From Hofstenia miamia (lineage: Eukaryota; Xenacoelomorpha; Acoela), in contig SCFE01000057.1 in the NCBI GenBank assembly GCA_004352715.1, forward strand, positions 887,215 to 951,214: DNA of 64,000 bases. Direction: 5' to 3'. Of this stretch, positions 26,101 to 39,100 are shown piece after piece (the first letter of the stretch is position 1; the number at the start of each line of letters is the position of its first letter). The translations under genes and the position numbers were made by a program. Under the pieces are notes generated by a model. That model saw only the letters and a list, made by a program, of their open reading frames with translations, searched no databases and was not told where the DNA came from.

Positions 26101-29100
26101 TATCTTTTGAAATTTTTTATGGTGCTAAGAAGAGAAGTAACAAAAACCAACCTTCCCATTTTTTTAAAATACCCAATTTACTAAACTTTGAAAAATATGT
26201 ATATTTTTGGAGAGTTGCAGAGTTGCAAATGGGTCGATAATATGAATTATATTAAAATTTTATACAACAATGGCACTGGACCCAAACCCAGGCTCACATT
26301 AATTATATTATCAGGGACTGATTTAGGGCGGGCGGGGGTTGCGGCCATCGCTTCCCCTTTGGCTGCGATAAAGGTATGCGCATTTTACAATTTAAAAATT
26401 ATAATTATATGCCTATGCGTTTATTTCCAGTGTTGAATCCAATCTAAAAATTTAGAGGTGTCTCATGAATTTTAAGTATTGCTGTTAATCGACTCATCTT
26501 ATAATTCAGTATGATTAACTCTTTCACTGCGAAATTCGACTTTAGTCACACGGCCAACATTATGTCTGACTGCGAAATTCGACTTCAGTCCACATCTCTC
26601 CTGTATTTTTCTAATAAAATGTCCAAAATCTGGTGTAATTCCATGTAATTCATTATAATAAAGTGTTTTTTTTAAGAAAAAATTAATTTTCATTTTTTTT
26701 GTGTCAAAATGACATTTTTTGAGAATTTCTGAAAATTCATGAAACGCAGTGAAAGGGTTAATAAACAAATGAGGCGTCAACATCGTAATAACAAACAAAA
26801 AATCACTTTAAAGACTTCCAATAATAAAATAATAATAATAAGAAGAAGTTCACTAGTGTTCATGAGAGACTAGCAGTAGCATTGGAGGAGTGTGTGGTGA
26901 GTAGGTGCCCCGAGTGGATGTTAGTGGGAAGGACATTTCTGATACAGAAGGACCAAAAGAAAGGTAGTGATGAAGGCAACTTCAGGCCANNNNNNNNNNN
27001 NNNNNNNNNNNNNNNNNNNNNNNNNNNNNNNNNNNNNNNNNNNNNNNNNNNNNNNNNNNNNNNNNNNNNNNNNNNNNNNNNNNNNNNNNNNNNNNNNNNN
27101 NNNNNNNNNNNNNNNNNNNNNNNNNNNNNNNNNNNNNNNNNNNNNNNNNNNNNNNNNNNNNNNNNNNNNNNNNNNNNNNNNNNNNNNNNNNNNNNNNNNN
27201 NNNNNNNNNNNNNNNNNNNNNNNNNNNNNNNNNNNNNNNNNNNNNNNNNNNNNNNNNNNNNNNNNNNNNNNNNNNNNNNNNNNNNNNNNNNNNNNNNNNN
27301 NNNNNNNNNNNNNNNNNNNNNNNNNNNNNNNNNNNNNNNNNNNNNNNNNNNNNNNNNNNNNNNNNNNNNNNNNNNNNNNNNNNNNNNNNNNNNNNNNNNN
27401 NNNNNNNNNNNNNNNNNNNNNNNNNNNNNNNNNNNNNNNNNNNNNNNNNNNNNNNNNNNNNNNNNNNNNNNNNNNNNNNNNNNNNNNTTAGAGGCCAATG
27501 GAGTTTCACGGAAATGGGTTGAGTTTCTAGAGAGGGAGATGGGAAAGTGGCAGACTGAGATAGACGGACACAGGTTGAGGTTTAGGCGAGGCATATTCCA
27601 GGTAGACAGCTTAGCACCACTACTGTTTGTAGTTAGCTTAATCCCCATCACAGAAAAGTTAAAGGAGACAGGTATAGGGTATAAGTTGGAGAAGAATGGT
27701 AGAGTAGTGAGTCACCTGTGGTACATGGACGACCTGAAGATGTATGCTAGTTCAAGGAAGATGTTGCAGAAGCAAGTGGAGACATTTGGAGAAGGCAAGC
27801 AGAGATTCTGGGTTGGAATTTGGATTAGGAAAGTGTGCGACAGTGACAATGACCAGAAGTAAGTGCATAGATGGAGATGGTTTGAAGACGAGCAGTGGGG
27901 ATTAGATTGAGGAAGTCAAAGAGGGGTACAAGTACTTAGGTGTGATAGATAGGGACAGCACAGATCATGAGGAAGGTTCTACAGAAGTCAGCATTGAATG
28001 GGCAGAATAGTATAAAAGCAATAAATACATGGGTGATACCAGTATTGAGATATTCGGCAGTAATAGTTAGGTGGAACAAGAATGAACTTAGAGAGCTAGA
28101 CAGGAAGACAAGGAAGATACTAGCAGCAGAGAAAGCATTCAACAAATGGAAATGTAGATAGGCTGTACATCGCAAGGCATAAGGAAGGGAAAGGACTGCT
28201 AAGTGTGGAGGAAACTGTAGAAGCAGAATCACTATGGCTAAAGGAATACTTAGAAGCACAACCTAGAGGGTCAATACTGGAGGGCACTAAGGATTTAAAG
28301 AAGATAAGAACTGAGAGTGAAAGAAAGACAGCATACCAGAGTAGAATGGAATTAGAGAGACAAACAAGGTATAGGCAGAAGACAATGCATGGAGAATACT
28401 AGAGGAACACAGAAAAATGTGACAGAGAAGAAAGCAACAAGTGGCTAAAGAAGGAAGGACTAAAAAGAGAAACAGAAACACTGATAATGGCAGCACAGGA
28501 GCAAGCAATAAGAATAAACTGGGTGAAGAAGCATATAGACAGAAGAGTAGAAGTAAGTGATAAGTGTAGGCTATGTAAGAAAGAGGCGGAGACAGTAGAT
28601 CATCTGATAGCAGGGTGTGAGAAGTTGGCGCAGAATGAGTAAAAGTTCAGGCATGACAAGGTGGGACGAATGGTACATTGGAGCTTGAGCAGGCAGCATG
28701 GGTTAGAAGCAGGAGACAAGTGGTATGAGCGCAAGCGACAGGGCGTTATAGAAAATGAGAAGGTTAAGATACTGTGGGACTTCGACATACAGAGAAGCAA
28801 GGTGATAGAAGCCCGGAGGCCAGACATAGTAGTAGTTGACAAAGAGAAAATATTGGGAACAGTGATAGACAGCAGTACCAAAGGACAGGAATATAGAAAG
28901 CAAGGAGAAAGAGAAGATAGACAAGTACAGGGATTTGGCAGAGGAAATAGAAAGGCTGTGGAAGTTAAAGAAAGTTGAAGTAGTCCCGGTAGTGGAGCAC
29001 TAGCAGCAGTGAGTAAGAAGCATAAGAGATACTTGGAGAAGTTGGGAGTACCAAAAGTGGGGAGGAGCAGTAGCACAGAAGGCAGCATTGTTAGAAACAG

Positions 29101-32100
29101 CTAGAGTCCTGAGGAAAGCTCTCAGACTCCCTGGGAACTGGTGAGTTCCCCGAGCTGAGAGGGATACCAGCATGAAGCTGTGAGAAGTAACAAGGATAAT
29201 AATAATAATAACTAATGACTTTATTTAGCTACTGAAGGCAGACACTACAAAAAAATAAAAACAAGTCAAGTTTTACGGCAGCAAGGACAGTCACAGGAGA
29301 TAAAGAAGGAGCAGATGGAAGAGTACGCGAAGTTGGAGAAGGGCTCAGAAAAGAGGAAAGTCATCAAAGATTTCTTGAAGCCCGGCGGCGGGGAAAAGAA
29401 ATCAATCGCTGTTGGAGGGTCGAGAGCTAAGATGTAATTATCAGGAGTACAAGTACGATTGAAAAACGAGTGAAGGGTGCGATGTTTCTTAGGACGACGA
29501 ATGGAGAAAGTGACAACATCATCAAAGCGAGTGGAGCAGGAATTAGAGAACTTAATTAAGTCGAAAATATGAAGATTCGATTTGCGCCGGCCTATGACAC
29601 ATTACATATTTAATCAAGAAAAGCAGTGAAGCAAAGTAATGGTGCAAAGCCATAATCCGTTAACGAGATGTTATCAATCAAATGAAACCAAAATGATATG
29701 AAATTGAACAAACAACTTGGATGCTGTTAAGCCTTATTTTGTTTTTTTCTCCTAGACCTGCTTTACAACTTCTCAAACCTTACCTGACAGGATTAATCCT
29801 GATACACCTAATTCAAAAATCCGGACTTAACTCAACCCTACTTTTTTTCCATTTTTATTTAATTAGTCTACTTTAAACTCAAATTTATATCAAACCACCA
29901 ACCCGTTTGAAAATTCCTAAATCCGTCCCTGTATATTATAAAATATAAAACTCAAGAAAAATGATTTAAGCAAAAAATTACAAAACAAAATATTTAAGGA
30001 AATCTACATTGGTTGCAATTTCTTTTTGATCCTATTATTAAGCTAATGGGCTTAACACCTTTCACACGCCAGATTCCAAGTATAAAAATTATTAGCTTTT
30101 GAGAGCATATTGTTAATATTCGAATACTTTCAAAATGCTTCACATCCTACCAGAGGTTATTGATATTTGAGATATTCATTTTGGTAAATTAATTGTAGGA
30201 TTTCCAAAAAATTGGCCGTGAATTTATGTTGTCAAGCCTCTTTCTTCGTGAAATTTTCAAAATAACAATAGCAAGGATTTGTAGATTTTCTAAAGATTTA
30301 GGACTGAAGATTTATTTAAAAATAGGTTCTTGTAGGCAGTTGCGTTAAACCCCTTAAAATCAGGGAGTCTAGAGATTCAAAAAATTGGTATGTAAATTTT
30401 GTAAGTTGAAGAAAATGGTTGTCATTCTAATTTCTATAAAAGTGTATTTCACTGATTTAGTCTGTCAATCACTCTGAAACAAATTTTTAGAGCTATTGGT
30501 TTTACTCTTAGAACACTTTTTAAAGTGTTTAACTGTATTTGTACAGCTGCAATAGTAAATCTAAGCAGTCCCAGTTAGTTTTAAAACATTACGTTCAAAT
30601 AGTGGACATCATCATTCACTAAGTGACATTGAAAAATTTGATTAGACGAGTAAAATGGAGACGTCATAAACATTTTCCTTTACTGAATTTCAAAAATGCA
30701 ACAAGTTTTTAATTATTTGATGCTTTAACTTAGGTTATTAGCTTCAGTTTAAAAAAATAACTGCTCACTCTGATGAAAACTGCTATTTTCATTTCGATCG
30801 TAATGATTCTGGTTGCATTATCATTCTTCCCATTTCTAAAGCCGTGATTATTCTTGACAAAGTAGATTTAGGTGCTTTGATACGAATATCATCGAATTTT
30901 CCCGGTCTTATCTGACCAACCGTGGTCTCAATGCAGAAATGGAAGGCGGTAGGTACTAACCATCCGACCGCACACGTCATTCTTAATTTCACTTCACCGG
31001 TCAAAACCGGTCACTTTGAGATGTGTTTCTGGTCAACTAATTTAGTATGGGAGTTTCTCAAATCTCAAGCTGCGAAAACACTTGACAATTACCAAAATTA
31101 TATTTACTTAAATATGAAATTCACTTATGTACACTGGACAGTTGTGCGAAAAAGTTAGTGATCACACCTGCAATTCACTAACGTGGGTCAAGTAGTCTTT
31201 GTTTATTATTTAATTGTTTTTTATTAAATACACAAATGGTGTCTTAAATTTTATGTCGTCAATGGTCATCAAGTGCATCATCTCTTGAAAAAATTAAGTA
31301 AATCGCATGTATACTTTAAAATTTGCTATACAGATAGGCCTACACCACAAATATGATATCGTTACTATATGTATATCAAACGTATATATTTGATATAATT
31401 ATGCATATATCTTCAAACTTTACATCTCTCCATTTAACTTTTACTGTTATACATTGCAAATGAATCGTAATAGTAATGATTTAGAACTTATATAAACATA
31501 CCCATTGCCCAATGTAGTTTAAAGGCACAAACCAATAAGATCCCATAATTCATTATTAGATTATATTTTCAGATTAAGCGTCACGTTTAATTAACTACGG
31601 GTGGCGTGCTATTAATTAAAAAAATCTATCACGGAATAATGATTTACATAGGATTACGAATATTCAAACAAATCACGTTATTATAAATTTGCAACATTAA
31701 AAGCATTGGGTGATTTGTCTTGTTTGTTTCTTTAAATGAACAATGCGATATTTAGAATTAATTCGAGAACTAAAATGCCTATGCATTCAATACACGTACT
31801 TTCAACTGTACAAACGCACTATGTAATGCAAAAAAACGAACCGAAACAGCAATGCCAGTCACCACCGGTAAAAAAGAGAATTGAACCGATAAATACGGTG
31901 AAACCACGTAAAGAGGTCAAAACCGGTACTTTGTTATGTGATGAGCGGTCAAAGCCGATACTCACATGAGGATAAATTGGGCGCCGGTCAGTGAGAGACC
32001 GGAACCGGATGATCGTGGTCGTCAATTGAGGGTGCCGCTTCCATCTCGGGGTCAATGTGTCAAAATCGATTCCCCTGCTCTAATAGTTAGTGACGATCGT

Positions 32101-33083
32101 TAAGATTATGTGTTGTTCTTTACTTCCTTGTTGCCATTAACCACCTTCCTCAATGCGCTCTTAACTCATTCTACTTACTGTATGTCGAGGACTCTGATAT
32201 TTTACTTTGGTTGTAGCAAAATTCTTTGGTTGCAAAAAATACAAACTACCCGTAGGGTACGCGCCCATGCCCGAGAATGAAATTTTCCTTGCTGCTATTA
32301 AACAATTAAATAATTTTCTACAAAATTTCGAAAACAACTTAAATCATTATATTTTAACTGTTTTAACATTTGATTTAAATTTTCTAGTTTTGAAAAAATC
32401 GCATTTAAAATATACATGAGGAATAAAAAGTTTATCTGTACCCGATAAAAATATGCGCAACCGCCCGTACCTGCCATCACTACTCAAAGCACAGCAAAAC
32501 ACGTTTTACAGACTTTCAATACTACATTTGAGCACGTTCACCAATAAACGTGCCCATATCTAGGGATTTCCAAATTTGATAAAAGGCTTTGAGAAAATTG
32601 GTTGAAAATGTATTAGAAATCGGTTTGTTCTCTGAAATGGGCATAGGCAGTTTAAGGTTAAGCAATTAAATTCTCAAATGCGGTTGAGATAAATGTAAAG
32701 GAAACCTCAAATCGAAGATTCATAATTTATATTTAAATTTCAATTATGCTTTGAAAAACTCTTTCCGCATGCCGGAAAACACAATTACTAGAAGAAACTT
32801 TCCTACAGTCGCGGAGAGGAAATAACCATTCTATTAACTATACTAATGACACATACAGAACTTCCGCTCCGTCTTTTGCGCATTTCTTTGATTTCATTAA
32901 GAAATTATGAATAGCTGATTAAAAAAAATGAAATTTAAAATTTCACATCAATATTGCAGAAGCAAACAATGAAACGAATTTTCAAAAACACGTTTAACAT
33001 TAACATAAAAAATAGTATCGTCATGTTTTGGGAGTACTGGGAAATCTGCTAAGAACCAATGATTAAATGAAATGATTTAACAA

Positions 33084-33116
<33 letters not shown>

Positions 33117-36100
33117 NNNNNNNNNNNNNNNNNNNNNNNNNNNNNNNNNNNNNNNNNNNNNNNNNNNNNNNNNNNNNNNNNNNNNNNNNNNNNNNNNNNN
33201 NNNNNNNNNNNNNNNNNNNNNNNNNNNNNNNNNNNNNNNNNNNNNNNNNNNNNNNNNNNNNNNNNNNNNNNNNNNNNNNNNNNNNNNNNNNNNNNNNNNN
33301 NNNNNNNNNNNNNNNNNNNNNNNNNNNNNNNNNNNNNNNNNNNNNNNNNNNNNNNNNNNNNNNNNNNNNNNNNNNNNNNNNNNNNNNNNNNNNNNNNNNN
33401 NNNNNNNATATATATATATTTATTAAATAAGAAAAAAAGAAAAGGTAATGTAGAGATTAGTAGCATATTTTAGCCGAAATTGATTATATTTCATATGGCT
33501 TAGCAACTATAATATTTTTAAAATAACAGTGTATTGAATGAAAAACGTATTTGCGAATATATGACAGAAGAAAGCCTATTGAACGCATTAAAGGGACGTT
33601 ATAATAAATATCAAATAAATTAATTTCATTAAGTGCACTTTAAAAATGCTAACCTAAAACTTCTAAGGATATTACTTCTTCTGACACAATAGCAAACTAA
33701 AGTTATTTCCAATTTGAAGGGCTGCAAATCAATATATTAAATTATACATTTGACCAACGTAGTGGCATTTCTGAAAATATGTCAATCAATATTTTTGATA
33801 ATTTTAAACAAATTCAATTTGTCAGTACTTTTTGAAAAAATCATTAAGGGTAAATGTCCTATCAAAAAATGTAGAAAGAATTGAACACAGAAAACTATCA
33901 TGATAGTAAAAAAATATTTTCATAAGGAAATTTTAATTAAATTTTGTACAAATTCGTGAGCAGTTTAATAGACGAAAATTAGATTTCATTTAAACTGGAA
34001 CTACAGAAAGTTCATGTTCAAAGCGTCAGTGGGGAAATTTAAACAATCAATTTTTTCATGAAAAAGGATTGAGCACTTGTTTATCAAGTATTTATTTAAA
34101 AATAATCCAACCTAATATATATATATATATACAGGGTGTCCGTAAAGTTTGTATACAGTAAGTTAGCATGTCGTCCAGAGAATCAGTTGCAGTCATCATA
34201 TCCCAATTATGTCACAAGACGCAGTAATTAAAAATATAATATAAAGTTTGTATATAGTTAATTTAATCAAAAATAAGACTTGTTATAGAGTTTATTAAAT
34301 TCTGGAAATGCTGTAACAAAGAAGGCAGTCACGACAAATGTTCAAATTGTAAGCCCTTGGCTTCAATACACTCTCGACAACGTGACAACACACTGCGACA
34401 AGCAGAAGAACACAAGTCATGATCAATGTTAGCAAGTGCGTCAAAGACAAATTGTCGAAGATCTTCAACACTTTTTGGCTTCCTTGAATACACGAGGTCC
34501 TTGAGAATTTCCCAGACACAGAAGTCCATTGGCGTTAAGTCTGGTGAGCGTGGAGGAAATTCGATAGGGCCTCGCCTGCCAATCCATTTATCGGGAAACG
34601 TGTCATCCAGAAAATTTCGGACAGCTGTTGCAAAATGGGGTGAGGCTCCATCATATTGGAAGTATAAGCTGTTGAAATTTGGTCGTTCTTTTAATGCCGG
34701 CCTGATGGCAGTATTCAATTTCTCCAGGTACTTTTCTCCAGAAACACAGGACCTACAATTGCTGGAGACGATATTCCTGCCCAGACAATAATTCCAGGCT
34801 GGCTTAGTTCGTAAAATGTGGATTTTTGTCACTCCAGTAAACACAATTGAGGCAATTTACGTGTCCCGAAAGTTTGAAGCCCACAGAAATTGGTTCAAAA
34901 AAGTGGTATTATCTGCACAAAGATTTACGAAAGTTCACAAAACTGAGAGCTCCGGTTAGGATCATCTTCAAGAAGTCCGTGAATTAAGCGCGTGATGTAT
35001 GGTTTCATATTGAGTTCCTTCAGTATTTTACGTAAGGAGGTTCGTTTGATAGCCGTTTCAGCACTACCACGGCGAAGCGATTTCTGTGGGCTTCTCGCAA
35101 ATGCCTCAGAAACTGTAGCCAAATTTTCTTCTGTGCACATTAACTGAGCCAGTCTCCTCAAACTTGTCACGAATTCGATAGATGGTCAAACGTGTTGGAG
35201 AATCTGTACTAAAGTGAAGACACCAATCGTGAATGACACCCTGTGCGTCTTCTGTTTTCCATTATTTCTTTAAAACGAATTTACGCTCTTCCAAAGTCAG
35301 TGCGTGACATAATTGCGGTAAGGTCACTGCTACTGTGTCCGTCAACAAATAGTGCATCAATGTCTCCTCTTGGGCATTAATTTGGGTTATACTATAACAA
35401 AATAGTGAATTTAATATATTTGGATGACTTTATGTTATACATTATAGCATTCTTCTTTGCCTTTCTCTTGTGACATAATTGGAACATGATGACTGCAACT
35501 GATTCTCTGGACGACATTCTAACTTACTGTATACAAACTTTACGGACATTCTATATATATATATATATATTCAACTGAAACTGAAAAAAATCCAATGTGA
35601 AATATAAAACTGAATTAAATTTTAATGTATTTTTGTGGCAAACAAAATCTAAATGCGTAAGGTGATATCGTGAAAACGCACTAAAACAAGTTTTTTATCG
35701 TTCCGATATTCTGTCTTACATAACTTTTAGGAAATCCTCAATTTTAAACACTTTAAAATTAAAAAAATAGATCTAAAATAATAATAATAATGAAAGATTT
35801 TATTTAGCCGCTGAAGGCAGACATTACAAAAAAAAACAAGTCAAGTTTTACGGCAGCAAGGACAGTCACAGAAATTTTTAAATTCTGTTTAAAAATTACA
35901 ATTTATCTTATTTTGAATGAATGAAATAGCCTTCTTGTTTGTTCTTCACATTTGAAATAATGAATGGTAAATACACTAATGATTTAAAGTAGGGCAATGG
36001 GGAGAAGGGATTTCCATTACCCTTACTTGCCAGTACCCGTGCACTATTTCTGACGGAGGACATCTCAGTCGTAATCAAAACNTGTGTGTCTTGAAATGAG

Positions 36101-39100
36101 CACATAGACTAGATAAGTAACATATTGACTACAGTTCTACATAGTCCCATTGCCTAGCATTAGTCCCAATCTAGCTTCATAAAAATATATTGGTCTCATG
36201 GTCTCATCTCATCTGATCACATGCCATAGCTTGTATAGTCACAGAATTTAGATAAATGAATCTAAAATTAATATCCCATAAAACAAAGCTGCCTTGATTA
36301 TTTCAGGAAGCTAATAATATAACTTTATTTTGTCCGCGATTCCACTGTATTCAGTTATGTGCCCAACCACTCTCAAATATTTAGTCCCAACCTTCATTGC
36401 CATGGAACGGAACCCAGTAAATGCCATGCGATAAAATAGTGTCTATACGAAAACCAATGCGATTTTCAAATTTGAAACAAGAAGTTTCTAATTAAAGCTT
36501 TAACTTAGGAACGCTCTCATCAGCCAAAAATACTTGTAAAAAAGCAGCAATAAACTTAATACTAAAAAAACATTTAAACTTACCTAGAATGTCCACAGTA
36601 ACAGCCGCGCTGTTTTGAACAGCATTAACATTTGCAATAACAAAGAAATGATATTGTGATATGTACTCTCGATCAAACACCGCATTAGTGACCCGAATAA
36701 CTCCATCAGTGTCAATTGTAAAGGCATCTGTAGCATTGAAGAGCTCATAGCTTACACCCTCGTCAGGATTTTGAGCATAAGCCTTGACTTTAAGAATCTC
36801 AACTGATTGATAAAACACTTCTTCCCCAATCGCAGTGTAGTATTCAGATTTTCCGAACTGGGGAACAGGCTCAGTTCCTGAATGAACCTAAATTAAGTTT
36901 ACCTGAATCAGAGATGTATGAGAACAAAATCCTTGCGAGGAAACTATTTGACATACACCTATATGAAATGTTTCAATTTCAATGATATAGTAAACTACGA
37001 ACAACTACAGAATTGAAAAGCTGGTAAACGGGTGTTGCTATGCAGATGAAATTGTCATTTGAAGATGAATAATCTATGCTGATTATCGGCACTCAGATAT
37101 TTTTTGTTGGATCGTAGATATTAGTGATAGGAAATTGATTTGATCAGGCCGTTAAAATATATTGAAGAATTAATAAATATTTTATGAATAATTTTTGCAT
37201 TCGCAAGAGGATGACAATCAAACAAGTCAAATATCAAGTATGAAGATAGAATTGAATGACAAAAATTTATAAGTGATAATTCGATTATAATCAAGGCGCT
37301 GATTGCATCAACATTTCTCGTACGTCGAGTCAGAGTTTAAATTATTGCGATTTTTTAGTAACATACCCGCAGCGGCCAATTTGAAAATAACAATTCGGCC
37401 GGAAAAACAAAGCGCAAAATGAGACAGAATCTACAGAAGCAGATGTGCACTCAGAACACGTAAATTTACGCTTTAATTTTGCATCAACCAACAATGCAAG
37501 CTGATATATTTTATGTAATATTCTCATTTCATGTAAATATTTCTCAAATATGAATTGAACACTATGACCAAACCCGGTCCAGCGTAGCCCGGGGCATGTT
37601 TAGACAGCCGGATTCTAATTCTGGCAGGAGCTATCTCATTTTCTGAATACCCTATTCCAACTATAAAGGAAGATTGCAGAAAATACGTTCATGTTTTATC
37701 AATTCAATGCAAACAAATGTAAAATATTGAATAACTAATTGAATAAATAATTGAATAACTAATTCTGTAAAACAGAGGAATAGGATTATAGTAAACCCGA
37801 AGAATTGATTCAATCAACAAGCTTTAAGTTATCGGTACTTTAATAAAATCCAGAAAAGCAATTTAGTATAGCAAAAATACATGTCCAAATAGTTGTAAAA
37901 AGGGGTGTCGATGCACAGTCACTGATAATGAAAATTGAATACCGAAAATAATTCTGGCAAATCATAGATGGAATCGGACCAGCATCCTACCTTATTCGAA
38001 TCTGAAGTTTAGAAAATGAAATTCTAAAAAATTTAAAATTTATGCTTTTCTTTATAAATACAATCTTTACAAATATTTTCTAAAACACCATTTCCGAATT
38101 TGATTTGATCCAATCCGAATCTAATTTTTTTTAATCATAAATCAATTAGAAGAATGCTATGCTTGACGAATCAAAAGCGTATAATCAAAAATATAATATA
38201 GTTAATGGTCAAGCTTCCTATGTTCAACACGACGCAATATGACGGAGTCGAATATAAAGGTTTGGGAATTGAATAGTTTGAATCTCCTTTTTCTACATCT
38301 TGAGAATGAGTAGATATACTACTATATTCATAGTAGGGCAAGTGCGCAAGTAGCAGTGGTGCGTACATAAAACGTTCGCATGGATCGCTATCGCTATCTC
38401 TTAAAGGTGGGGAAGGTGCAGTAGAAAATCTTAACACTGATACATAGGGGAACAGTAATCGTAGGCATGTCTATAATAATAACGAGTAGCATACCAAGGA
38501 TGGACGGGTGGATATTTGGGGTAGGGTTCATGTTAGGGTTCATGTAGCTTCTTTAACAAGACCTTCCTTTAAGCCATCAATTAACGCTTGTACATCACCC
38601 TCATTGGTAACCACTTAACAATTCTATTGAAACTGTATAATACACCATTCTATTGATAGCAAAAACAATAACTAACAATGTTGGTGTAGAGTACTACAAA
38701 AATCCTACAATCAAAATGCCTAATAATAAAAATAACATATACCAGAATAGAAACTCCCACTTCATTTGTGAAATTAAACAAAGGAACTTCAGCAACGATA
38801 GTAAATGCGTACTGTCCAATAGTAACTTCTTCAGACAAGAGAATTTCGCAAGATGGCGTAACGAAGAACGTAAATGACTTGGAGAACAACAAAATCTCTA
38901 AAAAAATCCCATTTCATTTACAAATTTATTCAGTTATGTACAATTGCTTATATATGCAGCAAATAATTAATATCGAAATGAAAACAATAGCTTAGTGCAA
39001 AACTTTAACATTTTCTAAAACACAGAATGCTTTCAAAATGTTTAATTCTAAGATCGCTAAGAAAATATCACAAAAGTATGTTGTCGAAGCCATGCAAATA

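Larger units (their letters stand above)
19594..36583 (-). other. Cadherin intron 10 (17 kb), a transposon sink
   Basis: It holds the 177-bp tandem duplication, the gap duplication, a hAT-like element, the RLE-type LINE, the oppositely oriented LINE tail and its copy, the mariner, and several TA tracts. Between about 22740 and 26820, and from 29600 to 33080, nothing coding was recognised. 30789-32075 is locally less AT-rich and twice carries GGTCAAAACCGGT. Confidence 0.75.

Noticed and set aside
26188-26436. 82-residue plus-strand frame
   Set aside because: No domain, repeat or splice evidence. Random frame in intron.
38518-38542. GTTCATGTTAGGG words resembling telomeric repeats
   Set aside because: Only two 12-bp units, with no TTAGGG array.
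38180-38640. Minus-strand frames such as VTNEGDVQALIDGLKEGL, YPPVHPWYATRYYYRHAYDY and STAPSPPLRDSDSDPCERF
   Set aside because: They look protein-like, but lie in three different frames with stops, and the cadherin exons on both sides splice in phase without them. An old gene fragment is possible.
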